From positions 1-19,637 of the forward strand of contig CAAEEO010000008.1 of the NCBI GenBank assembly GCA_900754965.1: a stretch of DNA of 19,637 nucleotides, given 5' to 3'. The position numbers were made by a program, and so were the translations under genes. Below are positions 1-8,673 of this stretch, piece by piece. Under the pieces are notes generated by a model, which had not been told where the DNA came from, did not search any database, and saw nothing but the letters and a program-made list of their open reading frames with translations. This DNA comes from an uncultured Oscillospiraceae bacterium. GTDB lineage: Bacteria > Bacillota > Clostridia > Oscillospirales > Oscillospiraceae. Within the stretch, counting starts at the first letter, position 1. Each line of letters starts with the position of its first letter.

Positions 1-187
1 AACGCTTGTTGAACTTATCCACGCGGCCGCTGGTATCCACCAGTTTCTGCTTACCGGTGTAGAAGGGGTGGCACTTGGAGCAGATTTCCACGGTGATGTT
101 CTGCTTGGTGGAACCGGTCTCGTAGACGGCGCCGCAAGCACAACGAATGGTGGTGGGCTGGTAATTGGGATGGATTCCTTCCTTCAT
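1..187 (-). CDS. rpmE: 50S ribosomal protein L31, 3' end cut by window edge
   Basis: Structural protein of the large ribosomal subunit. Only the first 62 residues are in the window; the C-terminus lies beyond position 1. The visible protein starts MKEGIHPNYQPTTIRCACGA and carries four cysteines, C16, C18, C36 and C39, in the spacing of the zinc-binding (C+ type) L31 family. The residues CSKCHPFYTGKQK, followed by the VDKFNKR motif, are typical of the family. The ATG start is fixed by an AGGAGA ribosome binding site at about 195-200. The gene has its own promoter (251-279) and lies downstream of addA on the same strand. Arginine codons are CGT/CGC, as expected for a highly expressed gene and unlike the CGG-rich neighbours. 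Confidence 0.95.
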   Translation of the reverse strand, partial: MKEGIHPNYQPTTIRCACGAVYETGSTKQNITVEICSKCHPFYTGKQKLVDTSGRVDKFNKR

Positions 188-250
188 GACGCATTCTCCT
201 TATTCAAAGCTATCTTGAGTACATTTCTGTGGTTACAAGACGCATCGTGG

Positions 251-279
251 ATTGTAGCACATTCCTATGGAAAATGCAA
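251..279 (-). promoter_or_regulatory. rpmE promoter
   Basis: On the minus strand a -35 hexamer TTGCAT (274-279) is separated by exactly 17 bp from a -10 hexamer TACAAT (251-256). This gives a leader of roughly 55-60 nt before the rpmE ATG. It lies between the addA stop and rpmE, so rpmE need not depend on addAB transcription. Confidence 0.75.
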
Positions 280-330
280 GATGAAAAACAGAAATTGAGA
301 ATTTTTTTCGGGACTGTATAGAGCGCCGTG

Positions 331-3300
331 TCATTCCGAAACGGGGACTTCTACAGACACCCCGGGATGGAGGAAATACAAAATGCTGCGCCGAACCGGC
401 TTGCCGGTAATCTCCAGCAGAGCCTGGGCGTAGGCCTGCACCTGCCGCCGATAGATCTCTGCGCGTTCGGGGGCGGACTGGGCGCTGACCAGATCCGTTT
501 TATAATCGATGACGGTCCAGGCTCCGTCCTGCTCTACGGCACAGTCAATGACGCCCTGCATCAGCACCTGATCGTCTGCAGCGTCGGGGAAATAGTCCTT
601 TGCGGGGCGGAGCAGAGAGAATTTAAATTCCCGGAGCAGCCGGTCACCGGAGCGGATGCACTGGCCTGCGGGAGAGGCGAAAAATTCGAAAATCTGTTTG
701 GCGTCCACAGCCGATGCCTGACGGGAAGTCAGGCAGTCGGCAGCCAGCAGTCGTTCAATCTCCTGTTCCACCTCCTGAACAGAGTTTGTTTTGGTGACAT
801 CGATATACTGAAACACCAGATGGACGGCGGTGCCCTTTTCAGCCGGGGTGAGAGGCTGCTCTGCTCCAGCAGGGCGGAACGCCCGAAATCGGCGCTTGGC
901 GGCGGGAAGCAGGGACTGCACCTCTTCTTCTGTGGGGGTGTCCAGGGATTTCAGTTCTGTGGCGGTCACTTTGGAAGGCACTTCCTCACTGGCGCGATAG
1001 GGATAGGTATAGGCCAGGATCTCCCGGAGCCGGTCGGCCTGTTCCGGGGAGATGGGGGCGGTTTGCCCCAGGGCACCGGGAATTGCTATCAAATCACTGG
1101 GAAGGACCTGTTCCTGACATAGCAGCAGGTGCTCCTGCTCGTCTGCCAGGGCGGCGGAGATCAGCCAGTCGGCCAGAGAGGACTGGTTTGCCAGAATCTG
1201 GGGGGACATGGGAGAGGTGACCAGCGGGCGAATGGACGCCACTTTCTTTTGGCTGTCGGACAAAATGGCGGTCATGAACAGGTATTCTTTGGCGCGGGTC
1301 ATGGCCACATACAGCAGGCGCATTTCTTCGGACAGCGTTTCCTGATTGATGCGCCGGACGATGGCCCGGCGGGGCATGGAGAAATATTCAATGCCCCGGT
1401 CCTGTTCCACCACTTTCGGACCCAGACCCAGCTGGGGGTGGATGAGGACGGTGGACATGGTGTCGGAGCGGTTGAAGTACCGGCCGGTGTCGCACAGAAA
1501 GACCACCGGGAATTCCAGACCTTTGGAACGGTGGATGCTCATGATGTGTACGGCGTTGTCGCTCTCTCCCTGGGAGACGGCGGGTTCCTGACCGGACTGG
1601 GCCTGGCGGTTCAGCCACTGGACAAATTGCCGCAGTCCCCGGTACTGGGCGGATTCAAACTGGGCTGCCAGGTCGATTAATGTCAGCAGATTGTTTCGGC
1701 GCAGCTGCCCGTCCTCCATGGCGGAGCTGATGGCGAGGATGTCCAGGTCGTTGTAGATCCGCCAAAGCAATTCGCACAGGGGCAGATCCGGGGCGATGCG
1801 CCGAAAAGTGCGGAGCTGCTCCAGAAAATGGCGGCATTTTTCGTCCTGTTCCCCTCTGCGGCACAGGGCGTCGTAAAAACTCAAGCCCTTTCCGCAGGCC
1901 CGGATTTCTGCCAGGTCATCCGGCGTGAAGGCCAGATAAGGGGAGCGGAGCACGGCAATGAGGGGCACATCCTGCTGGGGATTGTCGATAATGGCCAACA
2001 GGGAGAGCATCAGGGAAATTTCCGGGCTTTCGTAATACCCGCCGCCCTGTTGGGACTGGACGGGAATGCCCTGAGCGGCCAGCACTTGCCGGTAAATGGG
2101 AGAAACGGTGTTGGCTGAGCGCATGAGCAGTACAATGTCCCCGTATCGGATGGGGCGCTGCACCCCGCCGTCGGTGACGGGCGTACGGTCGGCAATCAGC
2201 TGACGGATCTTTCGGGCCACAAATCCGGCCTCGCAGGCGTGAGAGTCCGGACTTTCTTCGTTTTCGGCGGTGTCCGGCTTATCCAGCAGAAACAGCGTGG
2301 GCGGATGGACAATGCCTTCATACTGTTTCGCGCCGCACCGGAGCCGGGCGTGATCGTCATAGTCCAATTCGCCCAGACGGGTGGACATGATGTTTTCAAA
2401 CACGGCGTTGGCGGCATCCAATACTTCGTGCCGGGAACGGAAGTTCTCCTGGAGCAGAATGCGGCGGGGAGAGGAATCGGCAGTGGATTCGGTGTAGTCC
2501 CGAAATGTCAGATATTTCCCCGTAAAAATAGAGGGGTCTGCCAGACGGAACCGATAAATGGACTGCTTGACATCGCCTACGGTGAACAGATTCTGCCCGT
2601 CTTTGGAGATGCACTGGAAAATCAATTCCTGCACGGCGTTGACATCCTGGTATTCGTCTACCATGATCTCCGTATATTTTTCCCGGACTTCCAGCGCCAG
2701 TGGGGTGGGGGAGCCATCCGGCTGCGCCAGCAGGCGGGCGGCGAAGTGTTCCAAATCACCGTAGTCCACCAGATCCCGCCGCCGTTTTTCTGCGGCGTAG
2801 GCCCGGTCAAAGTCCAGGGTCAGATCCAACAGGGCCTTCATAGCCGGCGCCGTTTTGCGCATATCGGCCAGTACCACTGCAGAGGGTTGGGCGAATTCCT
2901 CCTGGAATTTGCCACAGGCTTTTTTGCAGGCCTCCCGCTTGGCTTTGATACTGTCTGCCACTTCCGGATGTTTGGGACTGCGCAGACTGCCCAGTCGGGG
3001 GAAGGGGATGGCGGCGTGTTCCACGGCCCGGTCCCATCCTATTTGAGCTGCTCGGGCAAATTCCCGGAGACCGTCTGCCGTTTCGACGATGCTTGGCGCA
3101 TATTTTTCCCAGATATAGGCATACTCCGGCACATTCATGAAAACCAACAGATTCTCCATGGCATCGGCCCAGTAAAGAGCATCCTGAGCGGAACTGGACA
3201 GCAGATCCCGTCCCCAAATGGTCTGCCCGGCGTCGGAAATGCCGTCAGCGAACAGTCCGTCCCGCTGGGCGGCGGCCCAGGCGGCAGGGTCCGGGTGGGA

Positions 3301-3855
3301 CTGCATTTTTTCGTGCAGGCTGAGAACCAGTCGCTCCAGGCGGGCATCGTCCCGTCCGGCGCCCACGGTATCGGCCAGCAGACGGAAGTTCGGGTCCTGA
3401 TCGATTTGGGCGTATCGGGATTCCAGAACTTTGGTCAGACTGGTCTGCTTGAGCAGGTCTGCCCGGTCCTGTTCGGCGATTTTGAAGTCGGGACTGAGTC
3501 CCAGAGCCAGGCAATGTTCCCGGAGCAGATTGGCACAGAATCCGTGAATGGTGCTGATCTGCGCCCGGCCCACCAGGGCATATTGCCGGCGCAGGGCAGT
3601 ATTGCCCGGCTCGGCGGCCATGCGCCGGGTGATTTCCTCCAGAATCCGGCCGCGCAGTTCGCCGGCGGCGGCCCGGGTATAGGTGATGATCAGAAAGGTA
3701 TCCAGACTTTTGGGGGGCGTTTCCGTCAGGTATCCCATGAGCCGTTCGGTCAGCACTTTTGTCTTGCCGGAACCGGCGGCGGCGGACACCAGAATGCCGG
3801 TGCCCCGCGCCTCCATGGCGTGTTTTTGATCCGGTGTCGGTGTGAATTCAGCCAC
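331..3855 (-). CDS. addA: ATP-dependent helicase/nuclease subunit A (AddA)
   Basis: Catalytic helicase-nuclease subunit of the AddAB (RexAB) complex, which resects double-strand DNA ends to start homologous recombination. The protein is 1174 residues, normal for the family. It opens with a UvrD/Rep-type Q motif (TPTPDQ, ending Q10) and Walker A AAAGSGKT (25-32). Walker B DEYQD is at 400-404. Further superfamily 1 motifs follow, such as GDVKQSIYRFR and an MRLLYVAMTRAKEYL stretch. The C-terminal RecB-family nuclease shows GVID with D1104 and D1117-Y-K1119-T. The start is GTG (3853-3855), set by a strong AAGGAGG site just upstream. It overlaps the end of addB by 8 bp, so the two are co-transcribed and probably translationally coupled. 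I see no convincing terminator between its stop and the rpmE promoter. Confidence 0.97.
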   Translation of the reverse strand: MAEFTPTPDQKHAMEARGTGILVSAAAGSGKTKVLTERLMGYLTETPPKSLDTFLIITYTRAAAGELRGRILEEITRRMAAEPGNTALRRQYALVGRAQISTIHGFCANLLREHCLALGLSPDFKIAEQDRADLLKQTSLTKVLESRYAQIDQDPNFRLLADTVGAGRDDARLERLVLSLHEKMQSHPDPAAWAAAQRDGLFADGISDAGQTIWGRDLLSSSAQDALYWADAMENLLVFMNVPEYAYIWEKYAPSIVETADGLREFARAAQIGWDRAVEHAAIPFPRLGSLRSPKHPEVADSIKAKREACKKACGKFQEEFAQPSAVVLADMRKTAPAMKALLDLTLDFDRAYAAEKRRRDLVDYGDLEHFAARLLAQPDGSPTPLALEVREKYTEIMVDEYQDVNAVQELIFQCISKDGQNLFTVGDVKQSIYRFRLADPSIFTGKYLTFRDYTESTADSSPRRILLQENFRSRHEVLDAANAVFENIMSTRLGELDYDDHARLRCGAKQYEGIVHPPTLFLLDKPDTAENEESPDSHACEAGFVARKIRQLIADRTPVTDGGVQRPIRYGDIVLLMRSANTVSPIYRQVLAAQGIPVQSQQGGGYYESPEISLMLSLLAIIDNPQQDVPLIAVLRSPYLAFTPDDLAEIRACGKGLSFYDALCRRGEQDEKCRHFLEQLRTFRRIAPDLPLCELLWRIYNDLDILAISSAMEDGQLRRNNLLTLIDLAAQFESAQYRGLRQFVQWLNRQAQSGQEPAVSQGESDNAVHIMSIHRSKGLEFPVVFLCDTGRYFNRSDTMSTVLIHPQLGLGPKVVEQDRGIEYFSMPRRAIVRRINQETLSEEMRLLYVAMTRAKEYLFMTAILSDSQKKVASIRPLVTSPMSPQILANQSSLADWLISAALADEQEHLLLCQEQVLPSDLIAIPGALGQTAPISPEQADRLREILAYTYPYRASEEVPSKVTATELKSLDTPTEEEVQSLLPAAKRRFRAFRPAGAEQPLTPAEKGTAVHLVFQYIDVTKTNSVQEVEQEIERLLAADCLTSRQASAVDAKQIFEFFASPAGQCIRSGDRLLREFKFSLLRPAKDYFPDAADDQVLMQGVIDCAVEQDGAWTVIDYKTDLVSAQSAPERAEIYRRQVQAYAQALLEITGKPVRRSILYFLHPGVSVEVPVSE

Positions 3856-6800
3856 GATCCAGACCTCCTTCCATCATGGTCCATACTTTGGTGGCGGGGA
3901 GATTGGGCAGATAGCGCCGCACATCTCCGTGTTTTCCTTCTTCGAAATAGCAGGCATCGGCATAGTCGCAGAACATACAGGCATTTTTCTGCTGTCCCTT
4001 GTAGTAGGGATCGGCGGCGATGCTGCCGGCTTTCAGTTCCCCGGCCAGTTTTTGCAGCGTGTCGTCAATGTGCCGGGCGAGCAGACCGAGCTGCTCGGCG
4101 GTGGCCAGTGCGTCAGGGACACTGGAACCGCGCTTTTTTACGGTGACAGGCAGGTATTTGTGTTCCTCTCCTGCCTCCATGGCAGTGATCACCGCCTCGT
4201 CCTGTAAAATCAGGCCTGAGCGCATCCGCTGTTTGGCCTTTTCCTGTGCAATCTCCTCGTCGCTGAGGTCTGTGGGACTGGAGACCGCCTTGTCAAAGGC
4301 AGGGATATACAGAACGCCTGCCGGAACCACCGGTTTGCCATACAGCTGGGGGCCGTGTTTCTCCAGAGTGAACAGATACAGGAGCATCTGCAGATTCATC
4401 CCGTACCACACATCGGACAGGGAGAATTCCTTTTTGCCAGTTTTGTAATCCACTACCCGGAGATACAGTTTTCCGTCATGTTCCCAACCGTCTACCCGGT
4501 CGGCGATGCCGGTGAGCACCAGGCTGCCGTCGCCGGAACCAATCTCCATGGGCGGAATCAGGTCTGGATTGCCGAAATCCAGTTCGAAACTCAGCGGTTC
4601 AAACTGGGACAGCCGCAGTTCAGCGGCCATGTCGTCCACCACAGCCCGGACGGTGCTGATCAGTCGGCGGAACAGGTAGATGAACCGGGGACTCTTTTCC
4701 CGGAAGTCGTTGAGGTATTCTTTCGTGTAGCGCTCGACTGCCTCATCGGTGAGCTGATGGAGCGTTTCCTCCGTCACGGAGGGAAAACCGCCCTGCTCCA
4801 TGACCGCTCCGGCCACATGTTCCAGAACATAGTGCATGAAAGTACCCATTTCGGGGGGGGCAAAGGCGGCGGGCTGCCGGGGTTTGGCCTTCAGGCCGTA
4901 CTGCAGAAAATAGGCAAAGCGGCAGGAGGCAAAACGGTCGATGCGGGAGGCGGAAAGCCGGGGTTTCTCGCCGTACAGCAGTTCCACCGCCCGGCGGGAC
5001 AGCTGGCCGCGGCTCTGGTCAGCGGCGGATTCCAGCAGGGCGAACTTTTCCGGTTCTTCTTCCCGGAAATAGGCCGCGGCTGCCAGTGCATCCGGCTCGG
5101 CAACGGTCTCCCGCAGAGAAAAGGCAGCCAGTTCCAGGGCGCTGTCCCGGGACTGGAGTTTGGTCTGACCGGCATCGATGGGGAGAATGGGCAGGTCAAA
5201 CAGGGCGGCGGCACGGTTCATGACGATGGAGGGGCGGCTGTCGCCGTTGTTGGGATAGGTCAGGGTCAAGGTCTGCTTGGGCAGGGTCAGGCAGTGATAG
5301 ATCAAGGTGAATTCCCGCCAGAGTTCTGCCTCACCGCAGGAACCCAGATCCAATCCGTTTTCCAACAGCTGCATTCGATCCTCTTGCGAGAAAATTCCGG
5401 AACTTTCTTCGGCCCGGGGCAGGTTGGCATCGCTGGCCCCCAGGACGATCAGATGCCGGAGATTTCTGCGCCGCATCCGATCCATGTCGCCTGCGGATAC
5501 GCGGTCCACGGCGATGGGGATGGTGCCGATCTCATACTGGGAGAGCATGAGCGCAAAGAGCTTGGCAAAGGTCTCGCCGTCCATTTCCATCTCTGCCAGC
5601 AGACTGTCGAACTGTTCCAGGGCGGTGAGGGTCACCTCCCACAGTCCGGCACATTCTGCGGCCTGCTGCGGGTATCCCTCTGCCTCCAGCGCATCGGCCT
5701 GCTGTTCCAGTGCCTGGGCGGTTTGGAGCTGATCGAGCAGCTGTGCCAGAGCCTCGGCCTGGGTGTGGGCGGTATCGGCAGTTTCCACGGCCTGGGCAAA
5801 GACCATCAGCGGACGGGCCACGGTGCGGCGAAGTTGATTGAGGCGGCGGAGCAGTGCCCGGTCCTCTTCCGTCCAGACATCCGAATACCCATTGGGGTGG
5901 AGAGACCAGTCGGCCTCCCGGGTCCAGGCATTGCCTCGAAGATCCCAGAGCAGCACATAATTTTCCAATGCGTCGCAGTCTTCGGGGGAGATGCCGGTCA
6001 GACCTGTGCGCAGATAGCTGAACACATCGTCCGGGTCCCATCCGCCGGAAAGAATCTCATAGGCGGAGAAAATCAGCTGGGGCAGGGGTTTGGACAGCAG
6101 GTCGGCTTTTTTGGTCAAATACAAGGGGACACCGTATTTTCGGAAAGCGCTGTCCAACAGGGGCTCATAGGCGTCAAATCCCCGGATGGCCACGGCAATG
6201 TCACGCCAACGGCAGCCGGTTTCCCGCACCAGGCGAATGGCCTGGGCAGCGGCAAATTCACATTCCTCCGCCACGCTGTCGGCAGAATGCAGGATGATCT
6301 GCCCTTCGGCAGATTGTGGAGGCTGACGGAGATAAGAAAACAGATGATCGCCGAAAAACGTTAGAGGGGACTGGGGCGCGGCGGCAGTCAAATGGGTCTG
6401 CTCCACAGGGATTCCCCGTTCTTCCGCCAGACGGCACAGCATCCGCAGAGTGGTCAGGGAGATGGCAAACACTTCGTCCTCCGGGGTATCCGGGTCACAG
6501 GTCAGGCACACCGTCAGGTCACAGCCAGCGTCCAACAGAGCGCCGAGAATGTTGCGCTGCTGGCGGGTGAAGTCGGTGAATCCGTCCAGGTAGATGCGAA
6601 TACCGCCCATATCTGCTGCCGGGATACGGTCAGCCAGACGGGTGAGCCGGTCGGCAGGGTCGGTGTGTCCTGCGGATACGACGCCGTCATATAATGCGCT
6701 GAGCAGCGCCAGATCCCGCAGTTTATCTTCCAAAATCCCGCCGCACTGTCCGGCGGCCTCCAACAGGTCCTCCGGGGTGATGCAGGCGGTTTTCAGTTCA

Positions 6801-7171
6801 GTGACGGCCTGGAGCAGCTGACTTTGCAGGGTGACCCGCTTTCGGGCAGAACCGTAGAGCCGCAGCTGGGGGAAGGCCTGGTCGATGGCGAGAGCCATGC
6901 ACAGCAGCCGTCCGCCTTTATCCAGGGACGGCTGTTCGCCGCTGCCCAAGCGACGATCCATCCACCGGCACAGGCCGGTGAAACTGAGGACCTCCGTATA
7001 TAAAGATAGCCGTGGGCCGCAAATCCAGGCCAGCTCCCGCTCGGCCGTATGGCTGTATTGTTCAGGGACGAGGAGCAGACTCTGGATTTCCTGCTCCAGA
7101 TCCAGTCGAATCTGTTCCATAAGCTGTGAAGTTTTGCCGGTGCCTGCCCGGCCGGTGATGATTTTGAGCAT
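3848..7171 (-). CDS. addB: ATP-dependent helicase/nuclease subunit B (AddB)
   Basis: Partner of AddA in the double-strand-break resection complex; the family recognises Chi-like sites and cleaves one strand. The product is 1107 residues. It starts MLKIITGRAGTGKTSQ with a Walker A GRAGTGKT at 7-14. The C-terminal nuclease has D891-R-V-D894 followed by VVDYKTGK with D908 and K910. The four cysteines expected for the AddB 4Fe-4S cluster are present: C750 before the nuclease and C1065, C1068 and C1074 after it (spacing CxxCxxxxxC). The ATG follows a GAGGAGA ribosome binding site. It is the first gene of the addB-addA operon, with a likely promoter at 7208-7236. Confidence 0.96.
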   Translation of the reverse strand: MLKIITGRAGTGKTSQLMEQIRLDLEQEIQSLLLVPEQYSHTAERELAWICGPRLSLYTEVLSFTGLCRWMDRRLGSGEQPSLDKGGRLLCMALAIDQAFPQLRLYGSARKRVTLQSQLLQAVTELKTACITPEDLLEAAGQCGGILEDKLRDLALLSALYDGVVSAGHTDPADRLTRLADRIPAADMGGIRIYLDGFTDFTRQQRNILGALLDAGCDLTVCLTCDPDTPEDEVFAISLTTLRMLCRLAEERGIPVEQTHLTAAAPQSPLTFFGDHLFSYLRQPPQSAEGQIILHSADSVAEECEFAAAQAIRLVRETGCRWRDIAVAIRGFDAYEPLLDSAFRKYGVPLYLTKKADLLSKPLPQLIFSAYEILSGGWDPDDVFSYLRTGLTGISPEDCDALENYVLLWDLRGNAWTREADWSLHPNGYSDVWTEEDRALLRRLNQLRRTVARPLMVFAQAVETADTAHTQAEALAQLLDQLQTAQALEQQADALEAEGYPQQAAECAGLWEVTLTALEQFDSLLAEMEMDGETFAKLFALMLSQYEIGTIPIAVDRVSAGDMDRMRRRNLRHLIVLGASDANLPRAEESSGIFSQEDRMQLLENGLDLGSCGEAELWREFTLIYHCLTLPKQTLTLTYPNNGDSRPSIVMNRAAALFDLPILPIDAGQTKLQSRDSALELAAFSLRETVAEPDALAAAAYFREEEPEKFALLESAADQSRGQLSRRAVELLYGEKPRLSASRIDRFASCRFAYFLQYGLKAKPRQPAAFAPPEMGTFMHYVLEHVAGAVMEQGGFPSVTEETLHQLTDEAVERYTKEYLNDFREKSPRFIYLFRRLISTVRAVVDDMAAELRLSQFEPLSFELDFGNPDLIPPMEIGSGDGSLVLTGIADRVDGWEHDGKLYLRVVDYKTGKKEFSLSDVWYGMNLQMLLYLFTLEKHGPQLYGKPVVPAGVLYIPAFDKAVSSPTDLSDEEIAQEKAKQRMRSGLILQDEAVITAMEAGEEHKYLPVTVKKRGSSVPDALATAEQLGLLARHIDDTLQKLAGELKAGSIAADPYYKGQQKNACMFCDYADACYFEEGKHGDVRRYLPNLPATKVWTMMEGGLDRG

Positions 7172-7207
7172 AGGATTCTCTCCTCAAACCGTAGTTTGCA
7201 TCAGTAT

Positions 7208-7236
7208 ATCATACTTTATATGGAAAAGCATACCAA
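7208..7236 (-). promoter_or_regulatory. probable addBA operon promoter
   Basis: On the minus strand TTGGTA (7231-7236), a 17-bp spacer and TATGAT (7208-7213) lie about 35 bp before the addB start. The -35 hexamer shares its first two bases with the T-tract of the second rpmB terminator. An alternative -10, TATACT, overlaps just downstream but lacks a good -35. Confidence 0.55.
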
Positions 7237-7265
7237 AAAAGCTGCCCCGAAAAAGGGACAGCTTT
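7235..7265 (-). terminator. second rpmB terminator
   Basis: Minus-strand hairpin of AAAGCTG/CAGCTTT plus an inner CCC/GGG separated by one mismatch, with a six-base loop. It is followed by six T residues on the minus strand. It lies directly behind a first terminator, so readthrough from rpmB into addB should be small. Confidence 0.8.
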
Positions 7266-7277
7266 CCTGAAAAACCG

Positions 7278-7308
7278 AAAAAGCCCGCCGACGAAGGCCG
7301 GCAGGCTT
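7278..7308 (-). terminator. first rpmB terminator
   Basis: Minus-strand stem of ten pairs (one mismatch) between 7281-7290 and 7299-7308, followed by five T residues. It begins about 25 bp after the rpmB stop codon. Confidence 0.8.
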
Positions 7309-7333
7309 GTTTCGGGTAAATTCAATTACGCAA

Positions 7334-7519
7334 TTATGCGCGGGTGACCTTGCCGCTGCGCAGGCAACGGGTGCAGACGTAAACGTGTTTGGGGGTTCCG
7401 TCCACGATGGCCTTGACGCGCTTCACATTGGGTTTCCAAGTACGGTTGGACCGTCTGTGAGAGTGGGAAACCTGGATGCCGAAAGAAACATCCTTGTCGC
7501 AAAACTGACATTTTGCCAT
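7334..7519 (-). CDS. rpmB: 50S ribosomal protein L28
   Basis: Large-subunit ribosomal protein of 61 residues. It reads MAKCQFCDKDVSFGIQVSHS, then SNRTWKPNVK, and ends CTRCLRSGKVTRA. It holds two CxxC pairs (C4/C7 near the start and a second pair near the C-terminus), so it is the zinc-ribbon C+ form. I chose the ATG at 7517-7519 rather than one three codons upstream, because the AGGAGG ribosome binding site is correctly spaced for MAKC, the usual N-terminus of the family. It is monocistronic, with its own promoter at 7564-7592 and two tandem terminators. Confidence 0.97.
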   Translation of the reverse strand: MAKCQFCDKDVSFGIQVSHSHRRSNRTWKPNVKRVKAIVDGTPKHVYVCTRCLRSGKVTRA

Positions 7520-7563
7520 TAGAAGCACCTCCTCGGTTGATATGTGCTGAGAACAGCCTACTT

Positions 7564-7592
7564 ATGATACCAGAACAGCGGCATAATTGCAA
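7564..7592 (-). promoter_or_regulatory. rpmB promoter with extended -10
   Basis: Minus strand: TTGCAA (7587-7592), 17 bp, TATCAT (7564-7569), with TGG immediately before the -10 (extended -10). It is divergent from, and about 60 bp away from, the hprK promoter in the same spacer. Confidence 0.75.
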
Positions 7593-7652
7593 GAATTATT
7601 TTTCAGTCTGGAAAAATTCCGGAAAAATCCACACGGTTCCCCTTTGCAGGCA

Positions 7653-7681
7653 TTGCCAAACGGTGGTAAAATAGATACAAT
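7653..7681 (+). promoter_or_regulatory. hprK operon promoter
   Basis: TTGCCA (7653-7658), a 17-bp spacer and TACAAT (7676-7681) lie about 60 bp before the hprK start. It is the only convincing plus-strand promoter before the hprK-murB-rapZ-whiA-dnaE run. An overlapping TAAAAT in the spacer is a weaker alternative. Confidence 0.7.
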
Positions 7682-7743
7682 AGAAAGTATTAAACTGGGG
7701 GCGTTTCCGCTTTGGGCGTCCCACATTGTCAGGAGGAGAGAAA

Positions 7744-8673
7744 ATGAGTCAGTATTCCATTCCGCTCAAAACCATTGTCGAGGAACTGGAGATGGAGATC
7801 CTCCGGAAATCCAGTACGTATGACACCCATCGGATCACCAAAGCCGATGTGAACCGTCCGGCCCTGCAGCTGGCCGGATTCTATAACTACTTTGATCCGC
7901 ATCGGCTGCAGTGTATCGGCCGGGTGGAGAGTACTTTCCTGGAAAGTATGTCCCCCTCTCAGCGGCGCAGATCTTTTCAGGAGTTTATGAAACATGACAT
8001 TGACGGTCTGATCATTTGCCACAACTGCGTGCCGTTCCCGGAGTGTCTGGAAATGGCAGAGCGATACGACAGAAATGTGTTTCTGGTGCAGGAGGACACT
8101 TCCCGGTTCATGGCGGACCTTATCGACACACTGAACGGCTATCTGGCCTCCAGAAAAACCATTCATGGGGTCCTGGTGGATATATACGGCGAAGGCGTGC
8201 TCATTACCGGGGATTCCGGTGCAGGCAAAAGTGAGGCAGCCCTGGCGCTGATCACCAGGGGACATCGTCTGGTGGCAGACGATGCGGTGGAGATCAAACG
8301 CCTTTCCAAAAAACGGCTGCGGGGCTCGGCGCCGGACCTCATCCGGTACTACATGGAACTGCGGGGCATCGGTATCATCAATGCCAAGGACACTTACGGG
8401 GTGGGGGCAGTGAAACCGGACGCCAACATTGACCTGATCGTGAAACTGGAATACTGGGATGAGGATAAGTTCTACGACCGCCTGGGCATTGACACGGAAT
8501 ATGAGGAAATCATGGGGGTGAAGATCCCCAGCATTACCATCCCGGTTCGCCCAGGACGAAACCTGGCAGTCATCATTGAGCTGGCGACACTGAACAACCG
8601 CCAGAAAAAAATGGGATATAATGCGGCGCAGGCTTTGTCTGACGCTATGGATCATTTAGGAGAATCAATTTGA
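7744..8673 (+). CDS. hprK: HPr kinase/phosphorylase
   Basis: Bifunctional enzyme that phosphorylates and dephosphorylates HPr on its regulatory serine, setting CcpA-dependent carbon catabolite repression in Firmicutes. The product is 309 residues. The catalytic core has H141 followed by the P-loop GDSGAGKS at 156-163. The family signature MELRGIGIIN is at 204-213, and PVRPGRNLAVIIE lies near the C-terminus. The start at 7744 follows AGGAGGAGA at 7731-7738. Six in-frame codons upstream run through that ribosome binding site and are not coding. It is the first gene of the operon; its TGA overlaps the TTG start of murB. Confidence 0.96.
   Translation: MSQYSIPLKTIVEELEMEILRKSSTYDTHRITKADVNRPALQLAGFYNYFDPHRLQCIGRVESTFLESMSPSQRRRSFQEFMKHDIDGLIICHNCVPFPECLEMAERYDRNVFLVQEDTSRFMADLIDTLNGYLASRKTIHGVLVDIYGEGVLITGDSGAGKSEAALALITRGHRLVADDAVEIKRLSKKRLRGSAPDLIRYYMELRGIGIINAKDTYGVGAVKPDANIDLIVKLEYWDEDKFYDRLGIDTEYEEIMGVKIPSITIPVRPGRNLAVIIELATLNNRQKKMGYNAAQALSDAMDHLGESI

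Noticed and set aside
68..298. A 76-residue plus-strand frame at the left edge
   Set aside because: Antisense to rpmE and its promoter; the L31 zinc motif on the minus strand is decisive.
290..330. A terminator for addA
   Set aside because: A T-run exists on the minus strand, but the only pairing (TTTCGG with CCGAAA) has a very long loop, so I do not call it.
2239..4146. A 635-residue open frame antisense to addA and the end of addB
   Set aside because: It is the complement of well-supported AddA and AddB coding sequence in a GC-rich genome; its translation is low-complexity, has no recognisable domain and no ribosome binding site.
4355..6364. A 669-residue open frame antisense to addB
   Set aside because: Shadow of addB; the protein is rich in G/Q/F repeats typical of a reverse-complement frame, with no domain.
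7613..7633. Short direct repeat GGAAAAAT(T)CC in the rpmB-hprK spacer, possible operator
   Set aside because: Two short A-rich copies upstream of both promoters match no operator I recognise and could be chance.
7729..8655. A 308-residue minus-strand open frame opposite hprK
   Set aside because: Mirror of HprK, including the P-loop region; no promoter or ribosome binding site.
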